A DNA stretch of 64,000 nt from the NCBI GenBank assembly GCA_907163375.1, contig CAJQUW010004418.1, positions 62,001-126,000 of the forward strand, given 5' to 3'. The stretch is from Prostheceraeus crozeri (taxonomy: Eukaryota; Platyhelminthes; Polycladida; Euryleptidae). The notes under the pieces were generated by a model, which ran no database searches, was not told where the DNA came from, and was given only the letters and a program-made list of their open reading frames with translations. Numbering within the stretch: position 1 is the stretch's first letter; every line of letters starts with the position of its first letter. Positions 10,985-23,189 of this stretch are shown one piece after another. A program made the position numbers and the translations under genes.

Positions 10985-12254
10985 TCTACCATGTGTATAT
11001 ATATAGTACAATATACATAATAGATATTATGTCGATATCATTTCTAGCGACAGCTAGGTGATACAGCCATTTCGTTTGCGTGACTTTGTGATCACTCTGT
11101 ACAAGGACATCTAGATATAGCACCTGAACAAGTAGCTGTGTGCAAGAACTCAATATCATGCAGGAAACAAAATACCGCATGGCTTGGCGTGCTTCCACCT
11201 GCAATTGAACTTAATTGAACACCTGTAAGATCTGTCTATCATCCTGCTTTTCAGTGCTATTTCATAATCACATTTTCGCAAAAAAATCACATTTTTGCAC
11301 TCATCTTCAATACAGAGCTCACAGTTCGATCGAAGTAATTATGTTTTCGTTAAACGTGACTTATTTTCTCCTGTCATGGTAGTAAAGTGGACTATCATGT
11401 CAACTATGTGATGCATTGCCAGTAACCTTTGAAATAAACGGGATCACATGAATGACAGCCTCAAAATTCTACAAATCATCAAATATCAACAAATCATTGG
11501 AGCAATATCACGTCCTCGTTCTGAACACCTGATGTGTCAATTGGTATTACATTGCGTCAACTCATAGCAGAACCAACATCACGACATTGAAAAAGCATGC
11601 TTAGAAGTATACTCGAACAACGATAACGATGAATCGATTAATAGTCTGCCTACATTCTCAGAAAATGTGTCTGCAAAACATAAGCATTTGTTGTTTATAA
11701 AAATAAATAGTTCATAAATAATTTTATACCGACAGAAAAGTTAGTCTCCTGAACTTTATAACGTCAAAATAGTTATTTTCATCGACTCATTCATATAATT
11801 CTATAGCGATAGAAGGAGAGCCAAAGCTGTGATGTATGTTATTAAGTATTTTTCTACATTCACCCAATATTTCGGCTGTCACAGCCAGTTTCAGGAGAGC
11901 AAAATCTTACAAGGTCTTAGTTCGTATGAATTTCAAAATTTCTAAAAAGTCTATGGCAGATTTGTCAATACAATTTTGCAGTGCTATGATCCTTACTTGT
12001 ATTGCCAAATCTGCAGGAAATGTTTAGACATTTTCGCATAGAAAAACATAGAAAGTGTTTTTTCTATGCTTCATAGACATCCCTAATAGAACAATCTATG
12101 TCCATGGACTTTCCTGTTTGTTGTCGTGCATTTCTTTTTCTGTTATCTGATAGGGATGCAAAACTGAGGCATCATGCGTGAATAGGCTGTAGCTATCACG
12201 GATAAAAGATGTGTCAATTTGTAGAAATCCATGGATATCCAGTGTACGACGTAG
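10985..12254. other. Intron, no gene seen
   Basis: AT-rich intronic sequence of the transporter. Small random frames only. Confidence 0.45.
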
Positions 12255-12337
12255 TAGAGGTGTGCCGATCACAGATTAATCGGCCGATTATTGGCACCTT
12301 AGAGCGATAATCGGCATTCTACCGATCAGCACCCGTA
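12255..12337. mobile_element. Short hAT-like MITE
   Basis: An element of about 83 bp starts near GAGGTGTGCCGATCA and ends near TGATCGGTAGAATGCCG-type words read inward (CGATCAGCACCC on the plus strand). The interior is rich in ATCGGCCGATTATTGG. The AGGTGTGCCGAT start and the CGGCCGAT interior resemble widespread short hAT-type MITEs. The target duplication is unclear. Confidence 0.45.
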
Positions 12338-13202
12338 GCATGTAGTGTAACAGATAATTATAAAGATAAAAGGTCACACCTAGTTAGATTGTGATAGCCG
12401 AAGTAGAGACCAACTATTTTTTCATTTATATTCTAATTTGATTGGACCTAGAATTATAGGGAAGGAAAATACTGTTTTTCTTGTAACAATTTAATAATCA
12501 TTTCACACGGAAACATTTGTCTCATGTACTCGATTTAATGAAAATTGGGGAATAATAGAAAAAAGAGAATTTTAAGTTTAGACTTACGTTCTCCATTTCT
12601 AGCCTAAATCGGTCTTTAAATTCATACACCCCTACAGTTCATAAATACAACCTGAAGAACACGAATAAAATGGACTGGACGCAGGTCATTAACAAATAAA
12701 TGTCGGCAACAGTCAAAATTCCTTAAAAATTGGGTAGACTTGAAGGAATCTACTTGACTATTCTCTCAGGACACTGACAGCAAGAGAAACAGTGCATTCA
12801 GACACAGTGTAAAACATGAACACCGCGTGTACTCGATGCAACTCCGATGAGTAAGCAAATAATTAATGCTCGTGTATTAGTTTCCTACAGATTGATTCGC
12901 TGAAGTTTGCGATGGCTATTCGTTGCAAACAAAGAGAAAGTGAAGCATTTCATATAGTAGGCTACCAATCAAACGGAAAGCAGGAATATCGTGTGGTGGT
13001 TGATGTTTGAGTAAACCCTTTTCAGAATCGAACAAAGGATAAATATAGCTCGATATTTCATGTTGTTTTGAGATGCGTTTTGAATGAAATGATTAACTTA
13101 CTCACTAGAAGCGGAATCTGATTGCATCGAGAAAACGCCTAGATGATTTTGCTCCACCCCATGATGCAATGGCGGCTACAAAAATTTCAGACATTTAAGT
13201 GT
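12338..13202. other. Intron and actin upstream region
   Basis: No coding feature was seen. This is the distal upstream side of the actin gene. Confidence 0.4.
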
Positions 13203-13212
13203 CCATATATGG
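13203..13212 (+). promoter_or_regulatory. CArG box 1 (SRF site)
   Basis: CCATATATGG is a perfect match to CC(A/T)6GG, the binding site of serum response factor. It lies 149 bp upstream of the actin ATG and exactly 60 bp before a second perfect box. Paired CArG boxes are a hallmark of actin promoters. Confidence 0.85.
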
Positions 13213-13262
13213 TGATTATATCACGACGCTTCCCCTAAAGCAGAGTGTCGAGATACTTCGCA

Positions 13263-13272
13263 CCATATAAGG
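13263..13272 (+). promoter_or_regulatory. CArG box 2 (SRF site)
   Basis: CCATATAAGG is a second perfect CC(A/T)6GG match. It lies 36 bp upstream of the TATA box and 89 bp upstream of the ATG. The spacing to the core promoter is typical of actin genes. Confidence 0.85.
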
Positions 13273-13307
13273 TAGTGCTCTTTCAATCCTAGTGCTCATC
13301 TTCTCAC

Positions 13308-14485
<1,178 letters not shown>

Positions 14486-14553
14486 AGTTAACGCAATCCT
14501 AGTTCTAAAGTTTATGACTATATTGGCTATATATTCAACATTCACTTTTGTTC

Positions 14554-15301
14554 AAGAACCTGCGAGTACTCGAAAATTCGAACATTGTTGAGTCTAGCAC
14601 TCGACTCGACGCTCATTCGAGAACTCGATTCGCCTCGACTCGACCCAAATCGGACACTTAATTCGAGGCGAATCGAATATTGCAGCGTCGAGTCGAGTGC
14701 GAGGCTTCGAAAATTCGAATGAGTGTAGCAATCGACTCGACGCTGCAATATTTGAGTACTCGATTCGCCTCGAATTAAGTGTCCCGTTGAGGTTGACTCG
14801 AGGCGAATCGAGTACTCAAATGAGCGTCGAGTTAGTGCTACACTCAAAAAGATCATTCGAATTTTCGAGCACTCGCACTCGACTCGACGCTGCAATATTT
14901 CACTGTTCGATTCGCCTCGAATTTAGTGTCCGACTGAGGTTGAGTCGAGGCGAATCGAGTACTCAAATGAGCGTTGAGTTAGTGCTAGACTCAACAACAT
15001 TCGAATTTTCGAGCACTCGCACTCGACTCTGCACTTTTTGATTACTCGATTCGCTTCGAACAAAGTGTCCAAATGTCGAGGTGAGTTTAGTACTCGAATG
15101 AGAGTAGAGTTAGTGCTAGACTCAAAGTTCGAATTTTCTAGCAAATCCACTCAACTGGACACTGCAATTTTGAGTACTCGATTCGCCTCGAATGCGGTAT
15201 CCGATTCAGGGTGAGTCGAGGGGAATCGAGTACTCGAGTGAGCGTCGAGTCGAGTGCTCGACTCAACAATGTTCGAATTTTCGAGTACTCGCAGGTTCCT
15301 T
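14554..15301. mobile_element. TCGA-rich element with about 70-bp terminal inverted repeats
   Basis: The ends at 14554-14623 and 15232-15301 are near-perfect inverted copies starting AAGAACCTGCGAGTACTCG. The interior is made of about three degenerate repeats of a 120-150 bp unit built from CGAGTACTCGATTCGCCTCGA and CACTCGACTCGACG words. All open frames here are Arg/Ser/Glu-rich products of these repeats. The element sits only 70 bp past the actin stop codon, so it probably lies in or next to its 3' UTR. It is a non-autonomous DNA element; its family is not identified. Confidence 0.8.
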
Positions 15302-15308
15302 CTACTAC

Positions 15309-15530
15309 CTTTGAATCCCCGACCGAACTCTCAAGGAATCGAACCTCTTTGATCAAAAAAACGAACCAGACGGTAATGAAGGTGAACTCGCACTTTCTCC
15401 ACTCAGAAAGAGCGACAGCTCAAAAGGATTTCAAATGAGAGATGACACTATTAAGTGATGTCGACGGTTTATTGTTGATAAGGTTCGATTTCTTCTTCAG
15501 ACGAGTGCGGTCGGGGATTCAAAGGTGGTA
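15309..15530. repeat. tRNA-derived SINE, family C, head-to-head partial copies
   Basis: On the minus strand 15309-15415 shows a tRNA-like head with GGTTCGATTCCTTG as B box, then the body TCGGTCGGGGATTCAAAGG. A plus-strand piece at 15497-15530 repeats GCGGTCGGGGATTCAAAGG, so the two form an inverted pair. A better copy is at 63370-63490. The family is non-coding. Confidence 0.6.
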
Positions 15531-16260
15531 GCGTCACATTTTGTAGACTGTTTGGTTGTTCTCCTCTACAAATGTGTACCGGATGGTTCTACAACCTACA
15601 CTCGAAACCTGAAAGTCATTAAATATCAAAACTAGATGAAATCAATTCTTTTTGTACAAATAAACTCCACAGTTGAATTCGGTGAAGCATGCAAAGCTTA
15701 AATCTCCTTAACTCATCATCTAACAACAAATATTTCCCTGATAATCTTAAGGATCAGGTTAAAGATGACACATGCCAAATGCTTTGAAGAAAATAATAAA
15801 ATGTTTTCAATTCTCGTGAAGACGTCAGGCTAGAATGGGAAATACAGCTTCTGGGATGTGCAAGCGCCAAATCGTCAACTGTTGACATAACCTTCCTGTC
15901 CTAACGACAATTATGTAATGCAATTTCACTGTGATTCACACTCGTTCATAGGCATTGAGAATGGACATGGTAAACGGTGATCGGAATCAACCTGCATAGC
16001 TATGAATATCAAACTGCCCAAATAATTTACTTAGCAAACAAAACATCGGTCAATATGAAGAGTTTGATTACCATGTATGAAATCATGATCACATGCTATG
16101 ATTAAATATTCTGGTACAGGAAAATAGGTAAATTTAAATTTGAAAAAATAATACAACAAGAAACAACTGGTTGACAAGTGCGCTTATATGGACTGTGGAA
16201 CGGGCATTGGTTCTTTTTATCCGCAAATGAGTAGAAAAGCTAATATTTACAAGATGAACT
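15531..16260. other. Intron, no gene seen
   Basis: AT-rich. It contains AATAAA at 15659-15664, the first canonical poly(A) signal downstream of the actin gene, 1.17 kb from the stop codon. Confidence 0.4.
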
Positions 16261-16345
16261 AAATTAATGAACGCTAGATCAAATTGCGATTGGTGAGACT
16301 TTTAACGCACTAGTTGCTCTACCAGCTGAGCTAGGGATGGCACCC
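16261..16345 (-). repeat. tRNA-derived SINE, family B, minus-strand copy
   Basis: On the minus strand GCCATCCCTAGCTCAGCTGG and TAGAGC give a tRNA D-arm. After a deletion it runs into GCAATTTGATCTAGCGTT and ATTAATTT, the tail also seen at 59736-59825 and 60060-60112. The tRNA 5' end directly abuts the C-rich tract. Confidence 0.6.
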
Positions 16346-17106
16346 CCCGTCCGTCCACCCCACCCGCTCCCTCTCCCCGCCGCTACCACCCCCGTCCCCC
16401 CCCCTGCCTCCCCCCCCCCCCCCCCGTCGCCCCCCCCCCCCCTTCTCCACCCCTACCCCTGCAACCGCCGGCACTCTCACCCGCCCCCTCACACCCTCTT
16501 CCCCTCCTCACCCCCCTTCTCGCCCTCCCCCCGCCCCCCCCCCCCCCCTCCCTACGCGCCCGCTCCCCCCCCCCCCTCCTCCCCCACCCCCTACCACCCC
16601 CCAGCCTCCCGCCCCACCCCCCACCACTCCCCCATCTCCGCGCCTCTCCCCCTCGCCTCCCCCCCCCACCCACCCTTTCCCCCCCCGCTCCCCCCCCCCA
16701 CCCCCCCCCCCCCCACCCCCCCCCCAGACACTGCCCGCCCTCCCCCCCCCTCCCCCCGCTCCCCCCTCCCCCCCATTGCGCCCCCCACCCCCCCCCTCCC
16801 CCTCCCCACCTTCCCCCCCACCCCCGCCCCTCTCACTCCCCCCCCGTCCCTACCCCACTCCATTCCGCTGTTCTCCTAGCCCCCCCCACCCCCCCACCCC
16901 CCAGTCCCGACCCCCCCCCCCACCTCCTCCCCCCCCCGACTCGCACCCCCCCCCCCCCCCCCACCTCTTTCCCCCCCCTACCTCTCCCCACTTCTTGCCC
17001 GCCCCTCTCCTCCGCGCCCCCCCCCCCCCCCCCCCCACCCCCCACCCACCCCCTCCTCCCCCCCCCCCACCACCCCTCCTCCTCACCCACCCTGCCCCCC
17101 ATTCAC
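16346..17106. repeat. About 760-bp C-rich tract (G-rich on the minus strand)
   Basis: Almost unbroken C with scattered T, A and G, in runs of 5-19 C. Both strands show long artificial-looking proline- or glycine-rich open frames that I do not regard as genes. Sharp borders join ordinary AT-rich DNA on both sides. The minus strand would form many G-quadruplexes. The interruptions follow no period that I can find. The true sequence may be a simple C-run or short C-rich satellite distorted by sequencing. Confidence 0.85.
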
Positions 17107-17925
17107 GAGCGAGGCCAATATCGAAGGGATCAATGGATCCATTTATACCAATTATGACCTACACACACAGACAACTGAAGAAGATGAGAAGAAAATAGTG
17201 TAGTTCAGGCACTCAAGATACCCAAATAAGCTCTGCAATTGATAAGTTTACGAAAGTTATTCCGTGGTAACGAACTTAGCTGTATCAGTTGTCGAAGATT
17301 GCTGACAATATTCAATTCAATCTTCTTTGTACAAGAACACAATTGATCCACGGCTTCTGCATGTTTGTCAGTCCATTGTGATTATAGAAATGCCAGCATC
17401 ATTGGCAAAGCAGTGTCATACCTGTTGTCTTAATCCGCTCTTGGTGTTGTCTATGACCCTCGCATGGAGTCAATGCATGCTATGTATAGATTCTGGACTG
17501 CACCAACAACATGAATTGTAACAAAAGAGGATGCTGAATCTGATTCACATCACGTGTGTACACTAATGACTGAAAGTACTGTGCATGTATTTTGTATCAG
17601 CCAAATTCTTCCGAAACTGCGTCAATGATTCAGCTTTATCAAGCAATTGAAAGGAAGTTCGCAAAATGCAGTATATGACACTACATTTTCCGTTGAAAAA
17701 AAGGAAAATTATATATTCAGAGTTAACTATCTCACCATTCATTCACCGACGAGAAAACGCATTCTGTTGTAATTGCCTATTAAATTTGTGGACTTCGCAG
17801 AATCTAGCCCTAGTGCATGAGAGAAGTGATTTATTCGTATCACATGTTCAAGAACAGACACCATGTTAACTATCAAGTTTTTAAAAAAGTCTATGAAAAT
17901 AAGGCCTAAAAACAATTTGTCTCAC
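17107..17925. other. Intron, no gene seen
   Basis: Intron of the transporter between the C-rich tract and the exon at 17926. No repeat pairing was seen. Confidence 0.45.
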
Positions 17926-18065
17926 CTGCAAATATTCCTGAGAGAGCAGTTGCCAATAGCGGTGTCTTGAACCGCTTGTTGATTCGAGCAAGGAAGCGAA
18001 AGATGAGACCGTCACTAGCCATAGCGTAAATGACTCGAGGCAATGGGAACATGGAGCCCAGAAGA
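17926..18065 (-). CDS. CAT (SLC7A) transporter exon with [16 protein letters not shown]
   Basis: The minus-strand acceptor TCTTTTATAG and donor TTTGCAG/GTGAG border 140 bp that enter in phase 2 and leave in phase 1. The first base completes an AGT serine codon with the preceding exon. The peptide [19 protein letters not shown], then [18 protein letters not shown] and SGIFAG, is a signature of cationic amino acid transporters: cytoplasmic loop between late membrane helices. These proteins exchange arginine, lysine and ornithine across the plasma membrane without sodium (system y+); the SLC7A4 branch has no confirmed substrate. Which member this is cannot be told from these exons. Confidence 0.95.
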
Positions 18066-20118
18066 CTATAAAAGAGAAAATTAGTTTTCATTCAATAGCA
18101 GATTCTTAGTTTTCCGGCCAAATGATAATACTCTGATAAAATATTACAATTTTTCCCATAGCAGCCTAACGGTGGTGAATATTCATAAAATAATTTTGAT
18201 AAGTTTTAGCTGCTATGTAATTGATCAATTTAATTAATACTTAGTAGTTCAATTTCATGATTTCCCTTTCTTCATAGAATATTCCCCAGACATCATAACA
18301 CCTCTAGGAACAATTTGACAGAATCTGTGGAATTTTATGAATTTTTCGTCTATCAATTATCACTGAATTCTCTAACGTCATCTTAACATCTCACAAGAGC
18401 TAAACATTTGCAATGTCTATCATTGCTAGCGCTGAACGCTAGATTTTTCATATTAAGGATTACGAAATACAATCTGCTTTTATGCGATATGGAAAAGCAC
18501 AATTTAATTATCTTTCTTTCAGCAGCATATGATTTATCAATGAAATAACGTGTGAATTTATTGAATATTTGAAGACATTCAAAGACACACAGATATGTAA
18601 TACTGCACACTCTGTTGATGACGAGATATCGAGTGGTCAGGTTTATTACAGACGTTTTCTAGATGTAAAAATTACAATGACGTGTCGCAATTGAAACACA
18701 CAAAAACATTAGAAATATGATTTTCCAACGCGGGGCTGCTGCTCAAACACATATTCATCTTAGTTAATACCTTTATTGAGAAGACTTAACTATAGGGAGA
18801 CCATTTTTAATTATTGTCTATCCCATAGATTGCGCGGGCCGATTGCAATGGTCTCCCATCTTTCATGTTTTTGTTTAGCATATTGTCGCAATAAAAGAAC
18901 AAAAATGACGGAGCAAATAGCAAGCTGTACAAAACAGATTTAAGGGAGAGCCTCAAAAAGCAGCCTGGCCTTACTTACAAATCTTTGCTTTCTTTTGTTT
19001 TCATTACGCAGTATTATTGTACCTTTGCAGTTGGATCAGGAATGCACTACATCAGAGGAATTAAATTGCGACATAACATATTGAGGCAAGCTGATGCGGT
19101 CATAGAACCACGCAAGTATCCAATTATTAGGGAAAAACTAACGGGTTGTGAAACATGTTAGCTTAGTTAATCTACCATTAGAGATTGATTTGAATAATGG
19201 AGTCACAAAAGTGAACCACTTCCGCGGAGTATCACTCCTCATAGGGATTAAAAACAGGGGAGTGTTTTGTTGATAAAAGATAAAGACCGGCCGTCGACAT
19301 TGAAAGGTAAATAATCTGTGACGCCAGTTACCAACTTAAGATGTACTACTTACGAGGATAAAATTTTGCCAAATGAAATGTACTAATAGCATCAACTCGC
19401 ATACATTTCTCAGGCAAAAATCTCATAGGAATGTTCCAACCACTTGCCCGCAAAATGTACAGAAAAATTTGCTTCCCTGCTTCTCAAATAAATGGACAAG
19501 TTATATAAATGATAGCTTCATGTGAATTTTGCAAACGCATGAAAACCTTCAGCATGTCATTTTCATGAGTCAGTGCACAATCCTAGCAGTGATACGAGGT
19601 TTTCATGAGCATAAACACAGACCGCATGCAGACCTGCCAACATTTGTCGAGCCCAAACCGGGACAATTTGTGATTGCTCATAAGACGCAAAATCATAAAA
19701 TCATGAACAACACTGTATAATACAGTTAAAGATTGCACGTAGAGCCTATGCAAAGAGTTCATTTCTTACATCATTTATATTTCGCAGTGGTATAATCTCT
19801 ATGATTATTGCTTCCATAATATAGTTTATGCTTTCCAAAGTGTGCATAAATTTCAAAGAGTGCAATAAACAGTCTTTATTGCAATCTTTCATTGAAATAC
19901 ATCAGCACATAGAAAGTTTTTCATCCTCTACAACGAAAATCATGCATAGATGTTGATGAGATAAATCTGCATGTACAATGGACAGAGAAGCAGGCTATCT
20001 GATTTCAAAATTGCTTTGGATTGATTTTCAAATCATGTTAAGGATCATGGTCATAGATTCTGGTAGTTCTGTGAAATATAAAGTTACTTACAGAACTCGT
20101 GCCAAGATATCCAGCTTA
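18066..20118. other. Intron, no gene seen
   Basis: AT-rich. A small inverted pair GGGAGACCAT/ATGGTCTCCC lies near 18798 and 18850. No gene was seen. Confidence 0.45.
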
Positions 20119-20199
20119 ATTGCATTTTTTGAGATCAACATGTCTATGCCCTCGCCCTTCGGGCTCGTGCATAGACATGTTGATCTCAAAAAATGCAAT
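20119..20199. repeat. Perfect 31-bp hairpin with inner C(UUCG)G loop
   Basis: The left arm 20119-20149 and right arm 20169-20199 are perfect inverted copies (ATTGCATTTTTTGAGATCAA at the start). The 19-nt loop holds a second stem GCCC-TTCG-GGGC, that is a C(UUCG)G tetraloop. Outside the arms about 25 bp more per side pair loosely. The form suits a snap-back element or hairpin RNA. Confidence 0.85.
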
Positions 20200-21402
20200 A
20201 AAGTTGGGTACTTTGCACTTGTTGTGTAAATAACTATTAGTCTATAAGTCCCAGTCTCACTGAAAAGAAACACGTGAATATAAGTCTCGAGTTAAGGCTG
20301 CACTGCATGCAGTCAGAAACCATTTATGAAATGCATCTTGCTTAATGCAGGTACATGTTCGAGTGTTTAAGTATATTTTAGAAAATGTAATACAACCGAA
20401 ACATGTCGCAACTATACTTACTTGGGGGTTGAAGGAAAAGTAAATGTATCTTTAAAATGTAACCTGCTAGTCTGTCAGGATCTGCCGAAATCAGAGTGTT
20501 TTTTAGTTAACTACGACGTCGAAGCATAGAGGTAGCATTTCTTGGTGCATTTATATACTACCGAGATGACGCCCCGTTATAATGTAGTATGAAACAAGTT
20601 GGATTTCAAAAAGGAAATGGGACATTTGCTGACAAGCATTTTAAGTAAGCGGAAATTAAAGCTAATTATCAAATAAGGAAATTAGATGAGCTGCATTATA
20701 TACAAGTCTTCATAAAACCGTCGACATCTTTTTGTGCTTTTTTGGCTAAAATTTCAACTTTTTAATTACATTTTCATCGGTCTAATTAATTTTATGATTC
20801 ACTCAAATATCTATGATATCAAAAATTTATGATTCACTGAATATAGTAATGCAGACCCATCCTTTAACTTGCTTGTGATCGTTGTCAGTGGTCATTTTAT
20901 TTTGCTCTACCAGTGGCAGGTTATAGCTTGTGAAATTATCACGCTCATGAAAGTGCTCTTATTTATCAGGCCATGTATTCAAGTGAGCAACCCATCAGAT
21001 TGTTAATCTCTCCATTACAGGTTTATATTACACGGAGGATTTGCAAAATGCTATTATTCCTTCTGTTTTGCTATCACGATCAGGCAAATCGAAAATTTCT
21101 CCAAAAGTGTAAAAATTTGCATATCTCACATGTGATGCTGGCTCTCATTCGAGTTCATTTAATAAAATCGAAACTGTATATACACAAAGTGGATTTAATT
21201 ATTGATGAGTTGCTGCTCTACTTAAATATACTTACTCTATGCGTCGAAGTTCTCCTATAGATTATTTATGACAATATCGCATCCTGCATCTTTTACTTGA
21301 TGCACGATGCGCATCCTGAAAAGAATATGAGTGAAGCCTTGATAGCACGACAAAGTTTTGTTTATCATTATTTTGTCTCAATTTCATCTCGAAGTCGATA
21401 AC
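20200..21402. other. Intron, no gene seen
   Basis: AT-rich intronic DNA up to the target duplication of the hAT-like element. Confidence 0.45.
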
Positions 21403-21410
21403 ATCCTTAA

Positions 21411-22334
21411 CAGAGGCGGCGGTGTGATATTAGATGTGGGGGGGGGGCACCGATCTGATACCAGTCCGATACCAACCCAACGGAATGTTGATAAAACCGA
21501 TGGCGTGGGCCTATCAGTTGACATTTAAATTGAATAAAAGGTTACCGCAAAATATAGCATAATGTTGGTCCACTCAAAGAAATTATCAGTCCCAGACTTT
21601 TGATAGAAATTTTACTTAATTAAGATTAAACAAATTGTGATGAAGGGCGATGGTTTAATATAGATTTAAGCATACTTCAGTAGTAGGTAGTTGTAAGTCT
21701 TTCATTCACTAATTTGAGTGTGTATTTCTAGTTGCAACTTAATTTGCTCTAACTTCCTTAACATCGAAGTAATTGTTGAAGCTTACAAAAACTTTTTTGT
21801 CATATTTGGGAATTCTGACTGTTGCACATGTATGCCTGTTTGAGGGGTTATTGCAATCACAAGATGACGAGTCGTTCTACATATTTAATAGGTGATACTA
21901 TAAGCGTGTGTGATTAAATAAAACAAAGCTAGTTTTACAAAATTAGTGTAAACTTATTCAAAAACTCAAAATTTTCCAAAAAAGGAAAGCCTCTGCTTGT
22001 TTCGATATGTGAATTCTTTTGCTATAGCCTCCACTGACAATTCATCAGTGCGTCTCTTATGAATTGAAAGTACTAACAAAATTGTTTCATATTCTTTTCT
22101 CTGCAGTATGTTGCTTCGCAGTCTGATTATGTTCTTCTGATGAGAATGAAAAATGTTTCGTTTGCACTGGCTAGGTAGTACTCATTGGAGCCTCATTGCT
22201 TGTCTTTTATGATAACAATTGTTATAACAATTTGAATGAAAAGCTTAAAATTATCGATGAAATTTTTTGCCCTCCCAAAATATGAGGAGGGGCACGTGCC
22301 CCCGGTGTCCCCCCCCCCGGTTCCGCCGCCCCTG
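21411..22334. mobile_element. hAT-like non-autonomous element with 8-bp TSD
   Basis: The termini are CAGAGGCGGCGG on the left and CCGCCGCCCCTG on the right, which matches the CAGGGGCGG-type ends of hAT elements. An exact 8-bp direct duplication ATCCTTAA flanks it (21403-21410 and 22335-22342), the size made by hAT transposases. Poly-G and poly-C runs lie just inside each end. No transposase frame is present. The exact duplication suggests fairly recent insertion. Confidence 0.9.
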
Positions 22335-22618
22335 ATCCTTAATACTGATCAAATAAGTCAGACTGCCACAAATATCTTTACGGTACATTAGCTTGTATCA
22401 AAATCTGCTACAGAAAATTATAAGAAGCTACAGACCTAATAAAAAGCTATTTGAGTAGAAAAACAAACAGAAACAATATTGTAATTCGCAAGGTGTAAGA
22501 CAGCATCAGGACGAACTATATAGCAAAACTCAAATGCAGTCTATTCGTACTCTACTTGTGCACGAAGTTGTATGAGTCAGAAAACGTAACCAAGACCGAC
22601 TTAACAGTCCTTCCGTGC

Positions 22619-23189
22619 GCAAGGTGGTACCAGGTTTTAACACCCCTGTTTTTTTTTAATTTTTTTAAAAATAATTTTTACAGCATATTTCGCATTTTCA
22701 ATAATATTTAATGTGAAAAACCGATGATTTGGGTAATCTGTATAGTGTTCTATAATGATCTTACTTTTATTCCTGTATCTATGTATTGTAGGCCTATAGG
22801 CTACTATGTGTCGTTTATATGGTCGAATACCTGCTACACTCCTATGAAATGGGTCTTGAGGCGACCAGTCTAAGCAATTTAATTGAAGCTAAGCAATCAG
22901 CTGTTATTCCTTCCAGGTGATGCGTTTGTTGCATAGGTTTTAGTCAATTTTAGAGAATTTCGTACATTTTTGTTACTGTAATTTGAATACAGATTTAGCA
23001 TGAATTGATGGACTTTTCAATGGATGATTTCTTTAAAACAAAAATACATTTTTGAAACATAACTTTATAAGTTATGCGGTAATAAAATACCATAATTATA
23101 CTAAATTTAGTTTGGAGCATGTTTTGACAGGTTTTAAGAGGGTGACACCTGTTAAATCCTTCCCACACCCCGACCTGGTGCCACCTTGC
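22619..23189. mobile_element. MITE with GCAAGGTGG termini
   Basis: The left end GCAAGGTGGTACCAGGT and the right end (inward GCAAGGTGGCACCAGGT) are inverted copies. A further pair TTTAACACC / GGTGTCACC-like lies inside. The interior is AT-rich without a frame. The target duplication is not clear. Confidence 0.6.

Noticed and set aside
14542-15438. Several Arg/Ser/Glu-rich open frames on both strands
   Set aside because: Products of the repeating TCGA-type words in the inverted-repeat element.
16337-17198. Long proline-rich (plus) and glycine-rich (minus) open frames
   Set aside because: They are consequences of a C-rich tract, open in several frames on both strands at once, with no start context or domain.
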